Assembly (NCBI GenBank): GCA_039815415.1
Contig: JBCBZH010000211.1
Coordinates: 1 to 7,837 of the forward strand
From: JBCBZH01 sp039815415
GTDB lineage: Bacteria > Bacteroidota > Rhodothermia > Rhodothermales > Rubricoccaceae
DNA: 7,837 nucleotides
Direction of reading: 5' to 3'
Positions 1 to 6,253 of this stretch are shown in pieces (within the stretch, counting starts at the first letter, position 1; the number at the start of each line of letters is the position of its first letter). The notes under the pieces were generated by a model, which saw nothing but the letters and a program-made list of their open reading frames with translations, was not told where the DNA came from and searched no databases. The position numbers and the translations under genes were made by a program.

Positions 1-139
1 CTGCCAGCAAGGCATTCACCTCTGCGCGCACCTCTGGCGTCGGGCAGACGCGGTCTAGGAATGCCGGGCGGTCGGGCTCGGGCTGGTCGAGGGCGTCGAG
101 GAACAGATCGGTGACGCGGATGTGCGTGTCGGAGTCCAT
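1..139 (-). CDS. Partial CDS: N-terminus of probable PknB-type Ser/Thr protein kinase (3' end outside window)
   Basis: Reading the minus strand from the ATG at 139-137 gives an uninterrupted 46-codon frame that runs off the left edge. It begins MDSDTHIRVTDLFLDALDQP and continues with an AFLDRVC segment and VRAEVNALLA. This pattern of a 'LF..AL..P..eR.aFLd.aC' helix followed by 'lRaEVe.LLA' is what I know from the leader preceding the catalytic domain of many bacterial Ser/Thr kinases that partner with ECF sigma factors of the TIGR02999/Sigma70_ECF type. An ECF sigma factor of that type lies about 4.4 kb away on the same strand, which supports the call. No kinase motif (glycine loop, HRD, DFG) falls within the window, so the kinase assignment rests on the leader and the context. 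The gene is divergent from the large secreted-protein gene and no Shine-Dalgarno is visible. It could instead be another protein sharing this leader. Confidence 0.6.
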   Translation of the reverse strand, partial: MDSDTHIRVTDLFLDALDQPEPDRPAFLDRVCPTPEVRAEVNALLA

Positions 140-311
140 TGCAGGTCGAGGCATACACGGGCAGGCATCACCCAACCGAGATCCAGGGCCGAATCCGATC
201 ATCGCGCGCCCGGTTTTTTCGCCGCGAGCTGGCGACCAAAGAAAAAGTTGGATGCCCATGATGAGATCCGGGACGAAATCCCGGTTGGGGAGCAGATCCA
301 CACCCGAGACC
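140..311. promoter_or_regulatory. Divergent intergenic region with hairpin and one iterated 11-mer
   Basis: This 172-bp gap lies between the divergent start codons at 139 (minus) and 312 (plus), so it must hold the promoters or leaders of both genes. I see no convincing -35/-10 or Bacteroidota-type -33/-7 pair and no Shine-Dalgarno within 12 nt of either ATG. Two structures stand out: a six-base-pair inverted repeat, CCGGGA (268-273) and TCCCGG (279-284), with a 5-nt loop, and an exact copy of the 11-mer at 225-235. The second half of an inverted pair with that copy lies in codons 2-6 of the downstream gene (317-327). Confidence 0.45.
225..235 (-). repeat. Iterated 11-mer TCGCCAGCTCG, copy 1 (intergenic)
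   Basis: This is an exact copy reading TCGCCAGCTCG on the minus strand. It lies 86 bp upstream of the kinase-like start and 77 bp upstream of the secreted-protein start. It forms a perfect 11-bp inverted repeat with copy 2. Confidence 0.85.
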
Positions 312-3300
312 ATGCCTCGCCAGCTCGTTGCCCTCGTTTGCTTCTTCGCCGCCTCAGTGGCCGCCCAGCCCTCCGGCGTACTCGTTCACGACTCGGGCGG
401 CAATGCCTTTCGGGGAGGCGTGGCAGTGTCAAATCCCACAAGCACAGCGCCCAACACAGTCGCCATCACGCCCACGCTGAACGGCGATACAGGCGTGTTC
501 ACGGACTCCCTGGAAGGGCGACCTGTGCGCGGAGCGAAGGCAGACTTCGCAACCCTCAGCCCGACGGGCCGGGTTGCCTTCCACGCCAACTGGCTCGACT
601 GGGGCGACGGCGTGAACCGGACCTTGATCTATGCACAGAATCGGGACGGAACCAACCGTACCCGTCTAACGGACACGACGGCAGCGTCGCGCGGGCAGAC
701 GCCTCGCGATGATGTCCAAGACCGGCAGCCTGCCATCTCGCCGGATGGACAGATCGTGGCGTTTCTCTCCACTCGGTTCCGGGATACGGATGCAAATGGG
801 ACACCGCTACGAGGGAAGCAGAATGTGTTCTTGGTTCCATCGACTGGAGGCACCATGCAGCAGATCACGCAGGCCGAGACCGATACACTTACCTCGAACG
901 GTTCTGTCGCGACTTGCTCTGGCATTGATCAGGTTGCGTGGAGCCCCGATGGGACACGCTTGGCCTACATCGGGACTCGTGCTGCACGGGACGCGTCGGG
1001 GAATCCCTACGGGGCAGGATGCGAGTCCCAGATCGGGACCATGAAGCCTGACGGGACCGACATCCAGGTCCTCCGGGGCAGCCGCACGGGCACCACGTAC
1101 AGCCCCGGTCCCTTGGTACTCCGCTGGACGGCTGGCGGAATCCTCTACCATGATGGCCGAACGAATGCCCTCGAGATCATGGACTCCAACGGGGGAGAGA
1201 TCCGTCGAGTGCCGTTTCAATCCACCATCGATGACGTCACGGTGCGCCTCGACCACGGGTGGGCGCTCTCGCCAGATGGGCAGTTCATCGCGACGACTGC
1301 TCTCACCACCTCCGGTGCGTATCCGGTCATCTTTGACCTCAACCTGGAGATCGTGGATCGCCTGACCGGGGTTCCGTCCTCAGGTACGCGGCCGATGGAC
1401 TGGGTCGATGCCCCGCCAGTTCCTGCCGCGGATCGCATCGAGCTGGCGAGTCCGCCCTCGTTGCTCTGGGACGGCATTCAGGCCTCTCTGGTGCCCACGA
1501 TCTATGATGCCAGCGGCAACGTGATCGTCGTTGGGGCCTGGCACTGGTCACATTCGCTCACCAACGGCTTCTCGAACCGGATCGACCGGATGGCTGGGGT
1601 CATCCACGGGACCGTGTTCAACCAGCTCGACGTGGAGGTGTGTGCGAGCAATGGCGGCCTCGAGGCCTGTACAGGGCTCAGCAACGTCCACACGCCCATC
1701 GTCACGGCGGAAACCATCGAGGCGACCGCGGAGGAGGACGGGCGCAAGCCGGGGCGGATTCGCCTTCAGCGATTCGGCAATCCGGTACCGGACGTCAATG
1801 CACAGATCAGCTTCTCGGGGACGGCCGCACGCTTCCGAGACTACACCGCGAGCGATCCAGGCCCGTTGCTCCGCCTCGCCTCAGGCGACACGCTGACCAC
1901 CGTAGACCTGGACATCATCCCCGTGGACGATGGCGTGGACGAGGGTGATGAGCGGGTGCGTGTCCGGGTGGAGTGTCCTCAAGGGAGCAACTGCGTGCTC
2001 GGCAGCAACTCGATCTTTCGCGATGTCACCATCGTGTCCAACGGGGCGGGGGCAGGCCTTGGCATTGCCAGCGCTCGCCCGCGGACGGCGCAGGCGGGCG
2101 GGCTGGTGACGCTCACACTCGCAGGCCAGGGATTTGGACCGGACGCCACAGTCTCGCTCTCCGGCCCGGCTGCCATTGAGGCGAGCGCGGTCTTTGTGCG
2201 GAGCGAAGGAACCGTCCTGGCGGCGCAGTTCAACCTTCGCGAGGCGCCGACTGGCACCTACGGGCTGGCGGTCTCCAGTGGAGGCGACGAAGCGATGCTC
2301 GCCAGCGCGCTGCGGGTTATCGACGATGGGGAGGCCGAGACCTGGGCGACCATGATCCCCAACTTCCACGTCGGCGGGTTTCCCTCTCGCCAGCGCGTCG
2401 TCTATGGCAACCGAGGAGAGGCCGATGCGTACATGGTGCCGCTGTTCGTAGCCGTGGGGACCGATGCGAGCATCGAGATGCGGACCGACGTGGTCTTGCC
2501 GCCGGGGCTTTCGCCCGAGATGCAGGCGGCATTCGAGCCGTACCTGCACCCGGACAGTCTGTTCACGCTTGTCGAGCAATGCGTCCCGGAGCCGGGGCCC
2601 ATCGGTGGCGCCGTGGCTCGGCGAACCGCTGGCACAGATGGGTGCTTCGATTCGTTCGAGATGCGCGTGGCGATGTTCGTGATTCCGGTCATCCCGGCGG
2701 GGTCGTCCGGCTCGCTCGAGTTCTCGATCACGGTCGGGGGGCCTCCGGGCCCGCTTCCGATGGCGGTCTCCATCGGCTCGATCGGCTTGCCCGACGTGCT
2801 AGCTGCGGTCACCGGCCATGCCGCGCCTGAGTGCGCTACCTCCGGGGCAACGTCCTCAGCCATGCGACGTGACACGGGAGAAAACCCAACGGCCGCTCAG
2901 ATCGGAAGCGCCTGCCTCGCCTGCATTCTCGCTATCGGCGGTGTGGCGCTGGAGTTCGTACCCGGCGCGGGGTGTATCGAGGCTGGGCTTCTAGCCGTGG
3001 CGGGGATCACCAACAACCTGCTGGGCGCGGGGCTGTCGGGCTTCGATGACATGTCTGTGGCGATGGGCGGAGCAGGCTCCATCGCCGGTGGCCTGGGCGC
3101 GATGGCGGAGTGCGCAGGGAGCTTTTTCCCGCCCGCTAAGCTGGCGGCCACGGCTGCCGAGGCCATCTCGCTGGTCGCCAAGGTGGCCTCAACCGGCATA
3201 GGGTCCGCAGGTGCCATCGGGAGCTGCGTCGATTGCGGCAAGAAGCTCTTCTGGGAGTACTACTACTCGTTCTGGGCGCGCTCGTTCGATCCCAACATCA

Positions 3301-4427
3301 AGGTGGGGCCACCCGGCGTAGGGGAGAACGCGTACGTCCGCTCTCTGGCGTCGGCCTCCTACGTCATTCAGTTCGAGAACTTGGAGGATGCCACCGCGTC
3401 AGCTCGTGAGGTGACCATCGTCGATACGCTCGATACCTCGAGGTACGATCTCTCGACCTTCCAGCTCGGGCCGATCTCCATTCCCGACACCACCGTAACG
3501 CCGCCGCCTGGCCTCCAGTCCTGGACGACGTACGTGGACCGACGCCCCGCCCAGCCGTCGATGCTCCGTTTCGACGCGCATCTGGACGTGGAGACAGGCA
3601 TTGCGCGCTGGGTGATCTCGGATCTCGACCCGGTCACCTTCGGATACCGCGATGATGCCGGGGCGGGCTTCTTACCGCCCAACGTGAACGCGCCCGAAGG
3701 GGAGGGCGCCGTCAGCTTCCTGATCGAACCCCTTGAGGGACTCGGAAACGGCACCGTGATCGCCAACCGCGCTTCCATCCGGTTCGACCGAGAGGAGTGG
3801 ATCCTGACGCCCACCTGGGCCAACACGCTCGACTTCATGGCTCCCACCAGCTCGGTGACGACCGTCAGCGCGAACACTGCGGCAAGCGACACCTCCTACA
3901 CTGTGACCGTGTCGGCGTCGGATGGAGGCTCCGGCATCCAGCGGACGGCGCTCTACGCGTCGGTCGATGACGGCCCGTTCGAGCTGGTGACGATTTCGGA
4001 TCTGGGCTCCGACGGCGACGTGCCGTTTGAGGCGGAGCGAGGCCGGAGCTACGGCTTCTTCGCGCTGGCGGTGGACTGGACCGGCAACGAGGAGGCTCTC
4101 AAGACCGAGGCTGAGGCCACGCTGAGTGGCCCCGTTGCCAACGAGGGCGACATGTCGCTGCCGAAGGTCGTCGAGCAGGCGTCGCCCTACCCGAACCCCA
4201 CCAACTCAGGCGCCGTGGTGCAGTTTGGCCTGCCATCGGCCACGCGTGCAGAGGTTCGCGTGTTTGACATGCGAGGCCGCGAGGTGGCGCAGCTCGTTGA
4301 TGAGCGTCGCGAGGCCGGGTGGCACCGCGAGCGGTTCGACGCCAGCGCGCTGGCGCCTGGCGTGTACGTTGTCCGCCTGATGGCCGATGGAACAGTGGAC
4401 ACCCAGACGCTCACCATCGTTCGCTGA
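312..4427 (+). CDS. Large secreted multidomain beta-rich protein with T9SS type A sorting domain
   Basis: This 1371-aa protein probably reaches the cell surface or medium through the type IX system. I start it at ATG 312 because a signal peptide begins there (MPRQLVALVCFFAASVAA, likely cut after A18); the in-frame ATG at 111 would bury it behind 67 residues overlapping the divergent gene. Visible modules are: a PD40/TolB-like propeller (about 55-370) with SPDG motifs near 140, 210 and 320; a Calx-beta domain (about 465-565; GRIRL at 481, then SGTA, DYTA, DEGDE); an IPT/TIG-like Ig fold (580-675); a hydrophobic Gly/Ala core (864-980) with paired CxxC motifs; a DPN module (D993-P-N, then a 'YVIQFEN' repeat type common in T9SS cargo); an Ig-like domain (about 1176-1275); and the sorting domain (YPNP at 1293, then 'VRVFDMRGREV' and 'LAPGVYVVRL'). 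No catalytic motif is evident. Adhesion or surface binding is possible but unproven. Confidence 0.88.
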   Translation: MPRQLVALVCFFAASVAAQPSGVLVHDSGGNAFRGGVAVSNPTSTAPNTVAITPTLNGDTGVFTDSLEGRPVRGAKADFATLSPTGRVAFHANWLDWGDGVNRTLIYAQNRDGTNRTRLTDTTAASRGQTPRDDVQDRQPAISPDGQIVAFLSTRFRDTDANGTPLRGKQNVFLVPSTGGTMQQITQAETDTLTSNGSVATCSGIDQVAWSPDGTRLAYIGTRAARDASGNPYGAGCESQIGTMKPDGTDIQVLRGSRTGTTYSPGPLVLRWTAGGILYHDGRTNALEIMDSNGGEIRRVPFQSTIDDVTVRLDHGWALSPDGQFIATTALTTSGAYPVIFDLNLEIVDRLTGVPSSGTRPMDWVDAPPVPAADRIELASPPSLLWDGIQASLVPTIYDASGNVIVVGAWHWSHSLTNGFSNRIDRMAGVIHGTVFNQLDVEVCASNGGLEACTGLSNVHTPIVTAETIEATAEEDGRKPGRIRLQRFGNPVPDVNAQISFSGTAARFRDYTASDPGPLLRLASGDTLTTVDLDIIPVDDGVDEGDERVRVRVECPQGSNCVLGSNSIFRDVTIVSNGAGAGLGIASARPRTAQAGGLVTLTLAGQGFGPDATVSLSGPAAIEASAVFVRSEGTVLAAQFNLREAPTGTYGLAVSSGGDEAMLASALRVIDDGEAETWATMIPNFHVGGFPSRQRVVYGNRGEADAYMVPLFVAVGTDASIEMRTDVVLPPGLSPEMQAAFEPYLHPDSLFTLVEQCVPEPGPIGGAVARRTAGTDGCFDSFEMRVAMFVIPVIPAGSSGSLEFSITVGGPPGPLPMAVSIGSIGLPDVLAAVTGHAAPECATSGATSSAMRRDTGENPTAAQIGSACLACILAIGGVALEFVPGAGCIEAGLLAVAGITNNLLGAGLSGFDDMSVAMGGAGSIAGGLGAMAECAGSFFPPAKLAATAAEAISLVAKVASTGIGSAGAIGSCVDCGKKLFWEYYYSFWARSFDPNIKVGPPGVGENAYVRSLASASYVIQFENLEDATASAREVTIVDTLDTSRYDLSTFQLGPISIPDTTVTPPPGLQSWTTYVDRRPAQPSMLRFDAHLDVETGIARWVISDLDPVTFGYRDDAGAGFLPPNVNAPEGEGAVSFLIEPLEGLGNGTVIANRASIRFDREEWILTPTWANTLDFMAPTSSVTTVSANTAASDTSYTVTVSASDGGSGIQRTALYASVDDGPFELVTISDLGSDGDVPFEAERGRSYGFFALAVDWTGNEEALKTEAEATLSGPVANEGDMSLPKVVEQASPYPNPTNSGAVVQFGLPSATRAEVRVFDMRGREVAQLVDERREAGWHRERFDASALAPGVYVVRLMADGTVDTQTLTIVR
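317..327 (+). repeat. Iterated 11-mer TCGCCAGCTCG, copy 2 (codons 2-6 of the secreted-protein gene)
   Basis: This exact copy is embedded just inside the coding sequence, 3 nt after the ATG, where it contributes to the Arg-Gln-Leu-Val codons of the signal peptide. In mRNA it could pair perfectly with copy 1 if transcription starts upstream of 225. Confidence 0.85.
1439..1449 (-). repeat. Iterated 11-mer, copy 3 (inside secreted-protein gene, antisense)
   Basis: This exact copy reads CGAGCTGGCGA on the plus strand within codons for Glu-Leu-Ala-Ser. It may simply reflect codon usage. Confidence 0.7.
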
Positions 4428-4429
4428 GA

Positions 4430-4440
4430 TCGCCAGCTCG
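4430..4440 (+). repeat. Iterated 11-mer TCGCCAGCTCG, copy 4 (2 nt after the secreted-protein stop)
   Basis: An exact copy begins two bases after the TGA at 4425-4427, in the same orientation as the gene, and lies 12 nt before the terminator-like hairpin. Confidence 0.88.
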
Positions 4441-4452
4441 CCGTTCTCGTCT

Positions 4453-4485
4453 GCCCCTCACGGATCGACCCACGCCGTGAGGGGC
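4453..4485. terminator. Hairpin in convergent gap, probable bidirectional terminator
   Basis: Bases 4453-4463 (GCCCCTCACGG) and 4475-4485 (CCGTGAGGGGC) form a perfect 11-bp stem around an 11-nt loop. It lies between the stop of the plus-strand secreted-protein gene (4427) and the stop of the minus-strand sigma-factor gene (4499). That position fits a terminator serving both. No run of T follows on either strand, so it is not a textbook intrinsic terminator; it could also stabilise 3' ends. Confidence 0.65.
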
Positions 4486-4498
4486 CGATGCGTTCGAG

Positions 4499-5056
4499 TC
4501 AGGAGTCCGCCAACGCCCGGTGCAGCCACGCCCGCGCGGCCGTCCAGTCGCGTGAGATCGTGGGCTCGGACACCTCCAGCACCTCGGCAATCTCCGGGAT
4601 CGTCAGCCCGACGAAGTAGCGTAGCTCCACGACCGCCGCACGGCGGGGATCGACGGCCTCGAGCTGGTGGAGTGACTCGTGCAGCGCCACGATGTCGTCC
4701 GCCTGGTCATCGGGGACGTGCATCCACGATTCATTGAGCTGGAGATCACTGCTCGCCCCGCCACGCTTGTCGGCGTTCCGAGCGCGGGCGGCATCCACGA
4801 GCACGTCGCGCATGGCGCGGGCGGCGACGCGGAAGAAGTGACCGCGGTCGGCCCAGCCGTCATCGCGGCGGGACAGCTTCTCGTACGCCTCGTGGACGAG
4901 GGCCGTGGTGTTGAGGGTTTCCGGCTGGCCGTGGCGTCGGCGCTGGTGGTGCGCCAACTCGCGTAGCTCTCCGTACACCAGCCGGACAAGGCTCTCGTGT
5001 GCGCCGGGTTCGCCCGCTCGCGCGTCGTGGATGAGCTGGGTGATGTCGGTGGGCAT
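4499..5056 (-). CDS. RNA polymerase ECF-type sigma factor, TIGR02999/Sigma70_ECF-like
   Basis: This 185-aa protein would direct RNA polymerase to a dedicated promoter set. Region 2 is visible at about residues 8-95 (NTTALVHEAYEKL, then HFFRVAARAMRDVLVDAARAR). Region 4 is at about 125-180 with its helix-turn-helix (RRAAVVELRYFVGL, IPEIAEVLEVSEPTISRDW, then AARAWL). Length and these motifs match the sigma family often paired with PknB-type kinases. I start at ATG 5056 (MPTDITQLIHDARAGEPGAH), the usual N-terminus; the upstream ATG at 5116 adds 20 unrelated residues. The only purine-rich stretch, GAGGA, abuts this ATG and is too close for a normal ribosome site. No anti-sigma gene is visible next to it. 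It follows the APCDD1-like gene on the same strand after a 75-bp gap, so read-through is possible. Confidence 0.92.
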   Translation of the reverse strand: MPTDITQLIHDARAGEPGAHESLVRLVYGELRELAHHQRRRHGQPETLNTTALVHEAYEKLSRRDDGWADRGHFFRVAARAMRDVLVDAARARNADKRGGASSDLQLNESWMHVPDDQADDIVALHESLHQLEAVDPRRAAVVELRYFVGLTIPEIAEVLEVSEPTISRDWTAARAWLHRALADS

Positions 5057-5064
5057 TCCTCGAG

Positions 5065-5078
5065 TTCGGGAACCCGAA
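5065..5078. promoter_or_regulatory. Inverted repeat just upstream of the sigma-factor start
   Basis: TTCGGGAACCCGAA has perfect 6-bp arms around a 2-bp centre and ends 8 bp from the sigma-factor ATG. It could be an operator, or a small leader hairpin affecting initiation. The spacer is too short for an RNA loop without opening base pairs, which favours a protein site. Function is unknown. Confidence 0.35.
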
Positions 5079-5120
5079 GGATAGGGTACTTCAGCCACAC
5101 CGCGACATCCAGACACGGTT

Positions 5121-5131
5121 CGAGCTGGCGA
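5121..5131 (-). repeat. Iterated 11-mer TCGCCAGCTCG, copy 5 (directly after the APCDD1-like stop)
   Basis: On the minus strand the gene ends TGA and the exact 11-mer starts at the very next base, in the same orientation as the gene. Confidence 0.88.
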
Positions 5132-5710
5132 TCAGGCGCGGGCGAGCGGCACCTGGAGCTGGTGGGGACGGTTCTCGGGTTTGTCGAACGGCGTGCCGTC
5201 TACGTGCTTTGCGCCGAAGAACAGCATCCCGTCACGCATGTACAGCAGGTCGTAGTCAGTCACGATCTGGTCCTTGACCATGTTAAAGAGAGGGAAGGGC
5301 TTTCCGAGGATGCTCTGCTTCACGCCGGCCTCGAAGGGCGGGACGCCCTCAGCGGGCATCGCGTTGAGCATCTCTGCGGCCTGCTCATTCAGGGGCGTCA
5401 CGTCGAAGCCGGTATCGAGGACATAGTCGACCGAAAAGGCGCCGTCGGCGATGGGGTGGGGGCCATGCCAGTTGAGGTGGCCGCGGAAGATGAACTCGAA
5501 GAGCGGCATCTGGCCGTAGTTGTCGCCGAACATGGTGATGACGCCGGAGAACGTGTCGTCGTCGCCGTATGTGAACGTGCGCGTCAGGGTTGTCGGTTCG
5601 ATCTGGCCCGTGCCGAGGCGGTCCTCGGTTGGCCTCAGCTCGACGGAGAGGCTTTCCCAGGTGCCGATGATGGCGTCTTTGAGATCGGGGAGGGTGCGAG
5701 GAGTGTCCAT
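5132..5710 (-). CDS. APCDD1-like (APCDDC) beta-barrel domain protein, putative lipid binder
   Basis: This 192-aa protein has no signal peptide, no membrane segment and no cysteine, so it is probably cytoplasmic. From memory it parallels the repeated domain of animal APCDD1, a secreted Wnt inhibitor, in order: GTWES at 16-20 and ELRP at 24-27 (APCDD1 'G.W.S..CEVRP'); LTRTFTY at 42-48 ('LTR..F.F'); PLFEFIFRG at 69-77 ('PTF.I..RG'); DVTPLNEQAAEMLN at 103-116 ('KVTPMDAATASLLN'); GVKQSI at 129-134; then YDLLYM, LFFGA and RPHQLQVPL at the C-terminus ('YEIFKM', 'LLFNGQ', 'SYQMPL'). It would correspond to one such domain. APCDD1 is reported to bind acyl lipid, so lipid or hydrophobic-ligand binding is a reasonable guess. 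The alternative is a generic lipocalin-like fold. It is divergent from an HxlR regulator, its likely controller. Confidence 0.55.
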   Translation of the reverse strand: MDTPRTLPDLKDAIIGTWESLSVELRPTEDRLGTGQIEPTTLTRTFTYGDDDTFSGVITMFGDNYGQMPLFEFIFRGHLNWHGPHPIADGAFSVDYVLDTGFDVTPLNEQAAEMLNAMPAEGVPPFEAGVKQSILGKPFPLFNMVKDQIVTDYDLLYMRDGMLFFGAKHVDGTPFDKPENRPHQLQVPLARA

Positions 5711-5804
5711 GAGACGTGTCGGTGTGTGTGGTCACAAGCTGGACGCGTAGTATGTTGAGATCAACTAGTTTGCATCTCGTTACCTAGTCTCTAATTCGTG
5801 ACCA
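5711..5804. promoter_or_regulatory. Divergent promoter/operator region between APCDD1-like and HxlR genes
   Basis: This 94-bp gap is visibly richer in A/T than its surroundings. It contains GTTGA-GA-TCAAC (5754-5765), the palindrome AACTAGTT (5763-5770), and a second CTAG (5784-5787) 19 bp from the first (5765-5768), so ACTAG and CTAGT form an inverted pair about two helical turns apart. TAGT recurs at 5748, 5766 and 5785. Such repeats suit a dimeric winged-helix regulator such as the adjacent HxlR protein. This gap and the 12-bp gap at 7757-7768 are the only intergenic stretches without a copy of the 11-mer. Confidence 0.45.
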
Positions 5805-6152
5805 ATGGCTGAAATCAATCCTTCGGTCGATTCTCCCGATGCTGTGCTGCCCTCGTGCCCGGTGACCTACTGCCTCCAGGTGCTTGGAGGCAAGTGGAAG
5901 CCGGTGATTCTCTACCTGCTCACGCAAGAGGTCAACCGTTTCGGTCAGATGCGCCGCGCCATCCTCGGCATCAGCAAGCAGATGCTCACCAAGCAGCTGC
6001 GCGAGTTGGAAGCCGATGGGGTGATCCACCGCGAGGTGTTCGCCGAAGTCCCTCCGCGCGTGGAGTACTCGCTGACCGAGAAAGGAGAGAGCCTGCTCCC
6101 GATTGTCGCTGCCATGAAGGCGTGGGGCGAGCCGCACGTCGCCAGCGCGTAG
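5805..6152 (+). CDS. HxlR-family winged-helix transcriptional regulator
   Basis: This 115-aa protein is a typical size for the family and would bind DNA as a dimer. The family signature is clear: CPVTYCLQVLGGKWKPVIL (residues 18-36), FGQMRRAILGISKQMLTKQL around 46-65 forming the recognition helix, ELEADGVIHR leading into the wing, and VEYSLTEKGESLLPI near the C-terminus. C18 lies at the position used for thiol redox or electrophile sensing in HxlR members such as YodB and HypR; C23 is the only other cysteine. Sensing by C18 is inference. The ATG at 5805 places C18 at the usual distance from the N-terminus; no Shine-Dalgarno is visible. Divergent orientation suggests it represses itself and the APCDD1-like gene. 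Confidence 0.92.
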   Translation: MAEINPSVDSPDAVLPSCPVTYCLQVLGGKWKPVILYLLTQEVNRFGQMRRAILGISKQMLTKQLRELEADGVIHREVFAEVPPRVEYSLTEKGESLLPIVAAMKAWGEPHVASA

Positions 6153-6171
6153 GGAGGGGCCTTCGGCAGGC

Positions 6172-6182
6172 CCGCCAGCTCG
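6172..6182 (+). repeat. Near copy of the 11-mer (CCGCCAGCTCG, one mismatch), 19 nt after the HxlR stop
   Basis: Ten of eleven bases match, in the same orientation as the HxlR gene. With copy 6 it forms a 10-bp inverted repeat (6173-6182 with 6254-6263) spanning the convergent gap. A small GC stem, GGGCC/GGCCC (6157-6161 and 6169-6173), immediately precedes it. Confidence 0.6.
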
Positions 6183-6253
6183 TGGCTTCGACACAGCATC
6201 GTAGGGACACAGCGCTACACCAACCCTCACCCCGTCGCAAGATCTAACGCCCT

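Noticed and set aside
111..311. In-frame upstream start (ATG 111) for the large secreted protein
   Set aside because: It adds 67 non-hydrophobic residues before a clear signal peptide and overlaps the divergent kinase-like gene.
1881..2579. 232-aa minus-strand open frame inside the secreted-protein gene
   Set aside because: The plus-strand reading gives Calx-beta and IPT/TIG-like domains here; the antisense reading is Arg-rich and featureless.
4997..5758. 253-aa plus-strand open frame across the sigma-factor 5' end and the APCDD1-like gene
   Set aside because: It is antisense to two genes with recognisable families, spans both of their start/stop boundaries and shows no domain. It is a high-GC shadow.
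5769..5798. Possible Bacteroidota-type promoter TTTG, 19 nt, TAATTCG before the HxlR gene
   Set aside because: The -7 element matches TAnnTTTG only partly and lies so close to the ATG that the transcript would be leaderless. Too weak to annotate.
2299..6149. TCGCCAGCGCG words at 2299, 2387 and 6139 as further 11-mer copies
   Set aside because: All lie in coding sequence, share the same T-to-G change and fit ordinary codon usage, so they were not counted.
6157..6173. GGGCC/GGCCC stem after the HxlR stop as an intrinsic terminator
   Set aside because: The stem is only 5 bp and no T run follows, so it is not supportable alone.
6190..6213. Direct repeat GACACAGC (6190-6197 and 6206-6213)
   Set aside because: Two 8-bp copies in a short gap with no gene or structure attached; chance is plausible.
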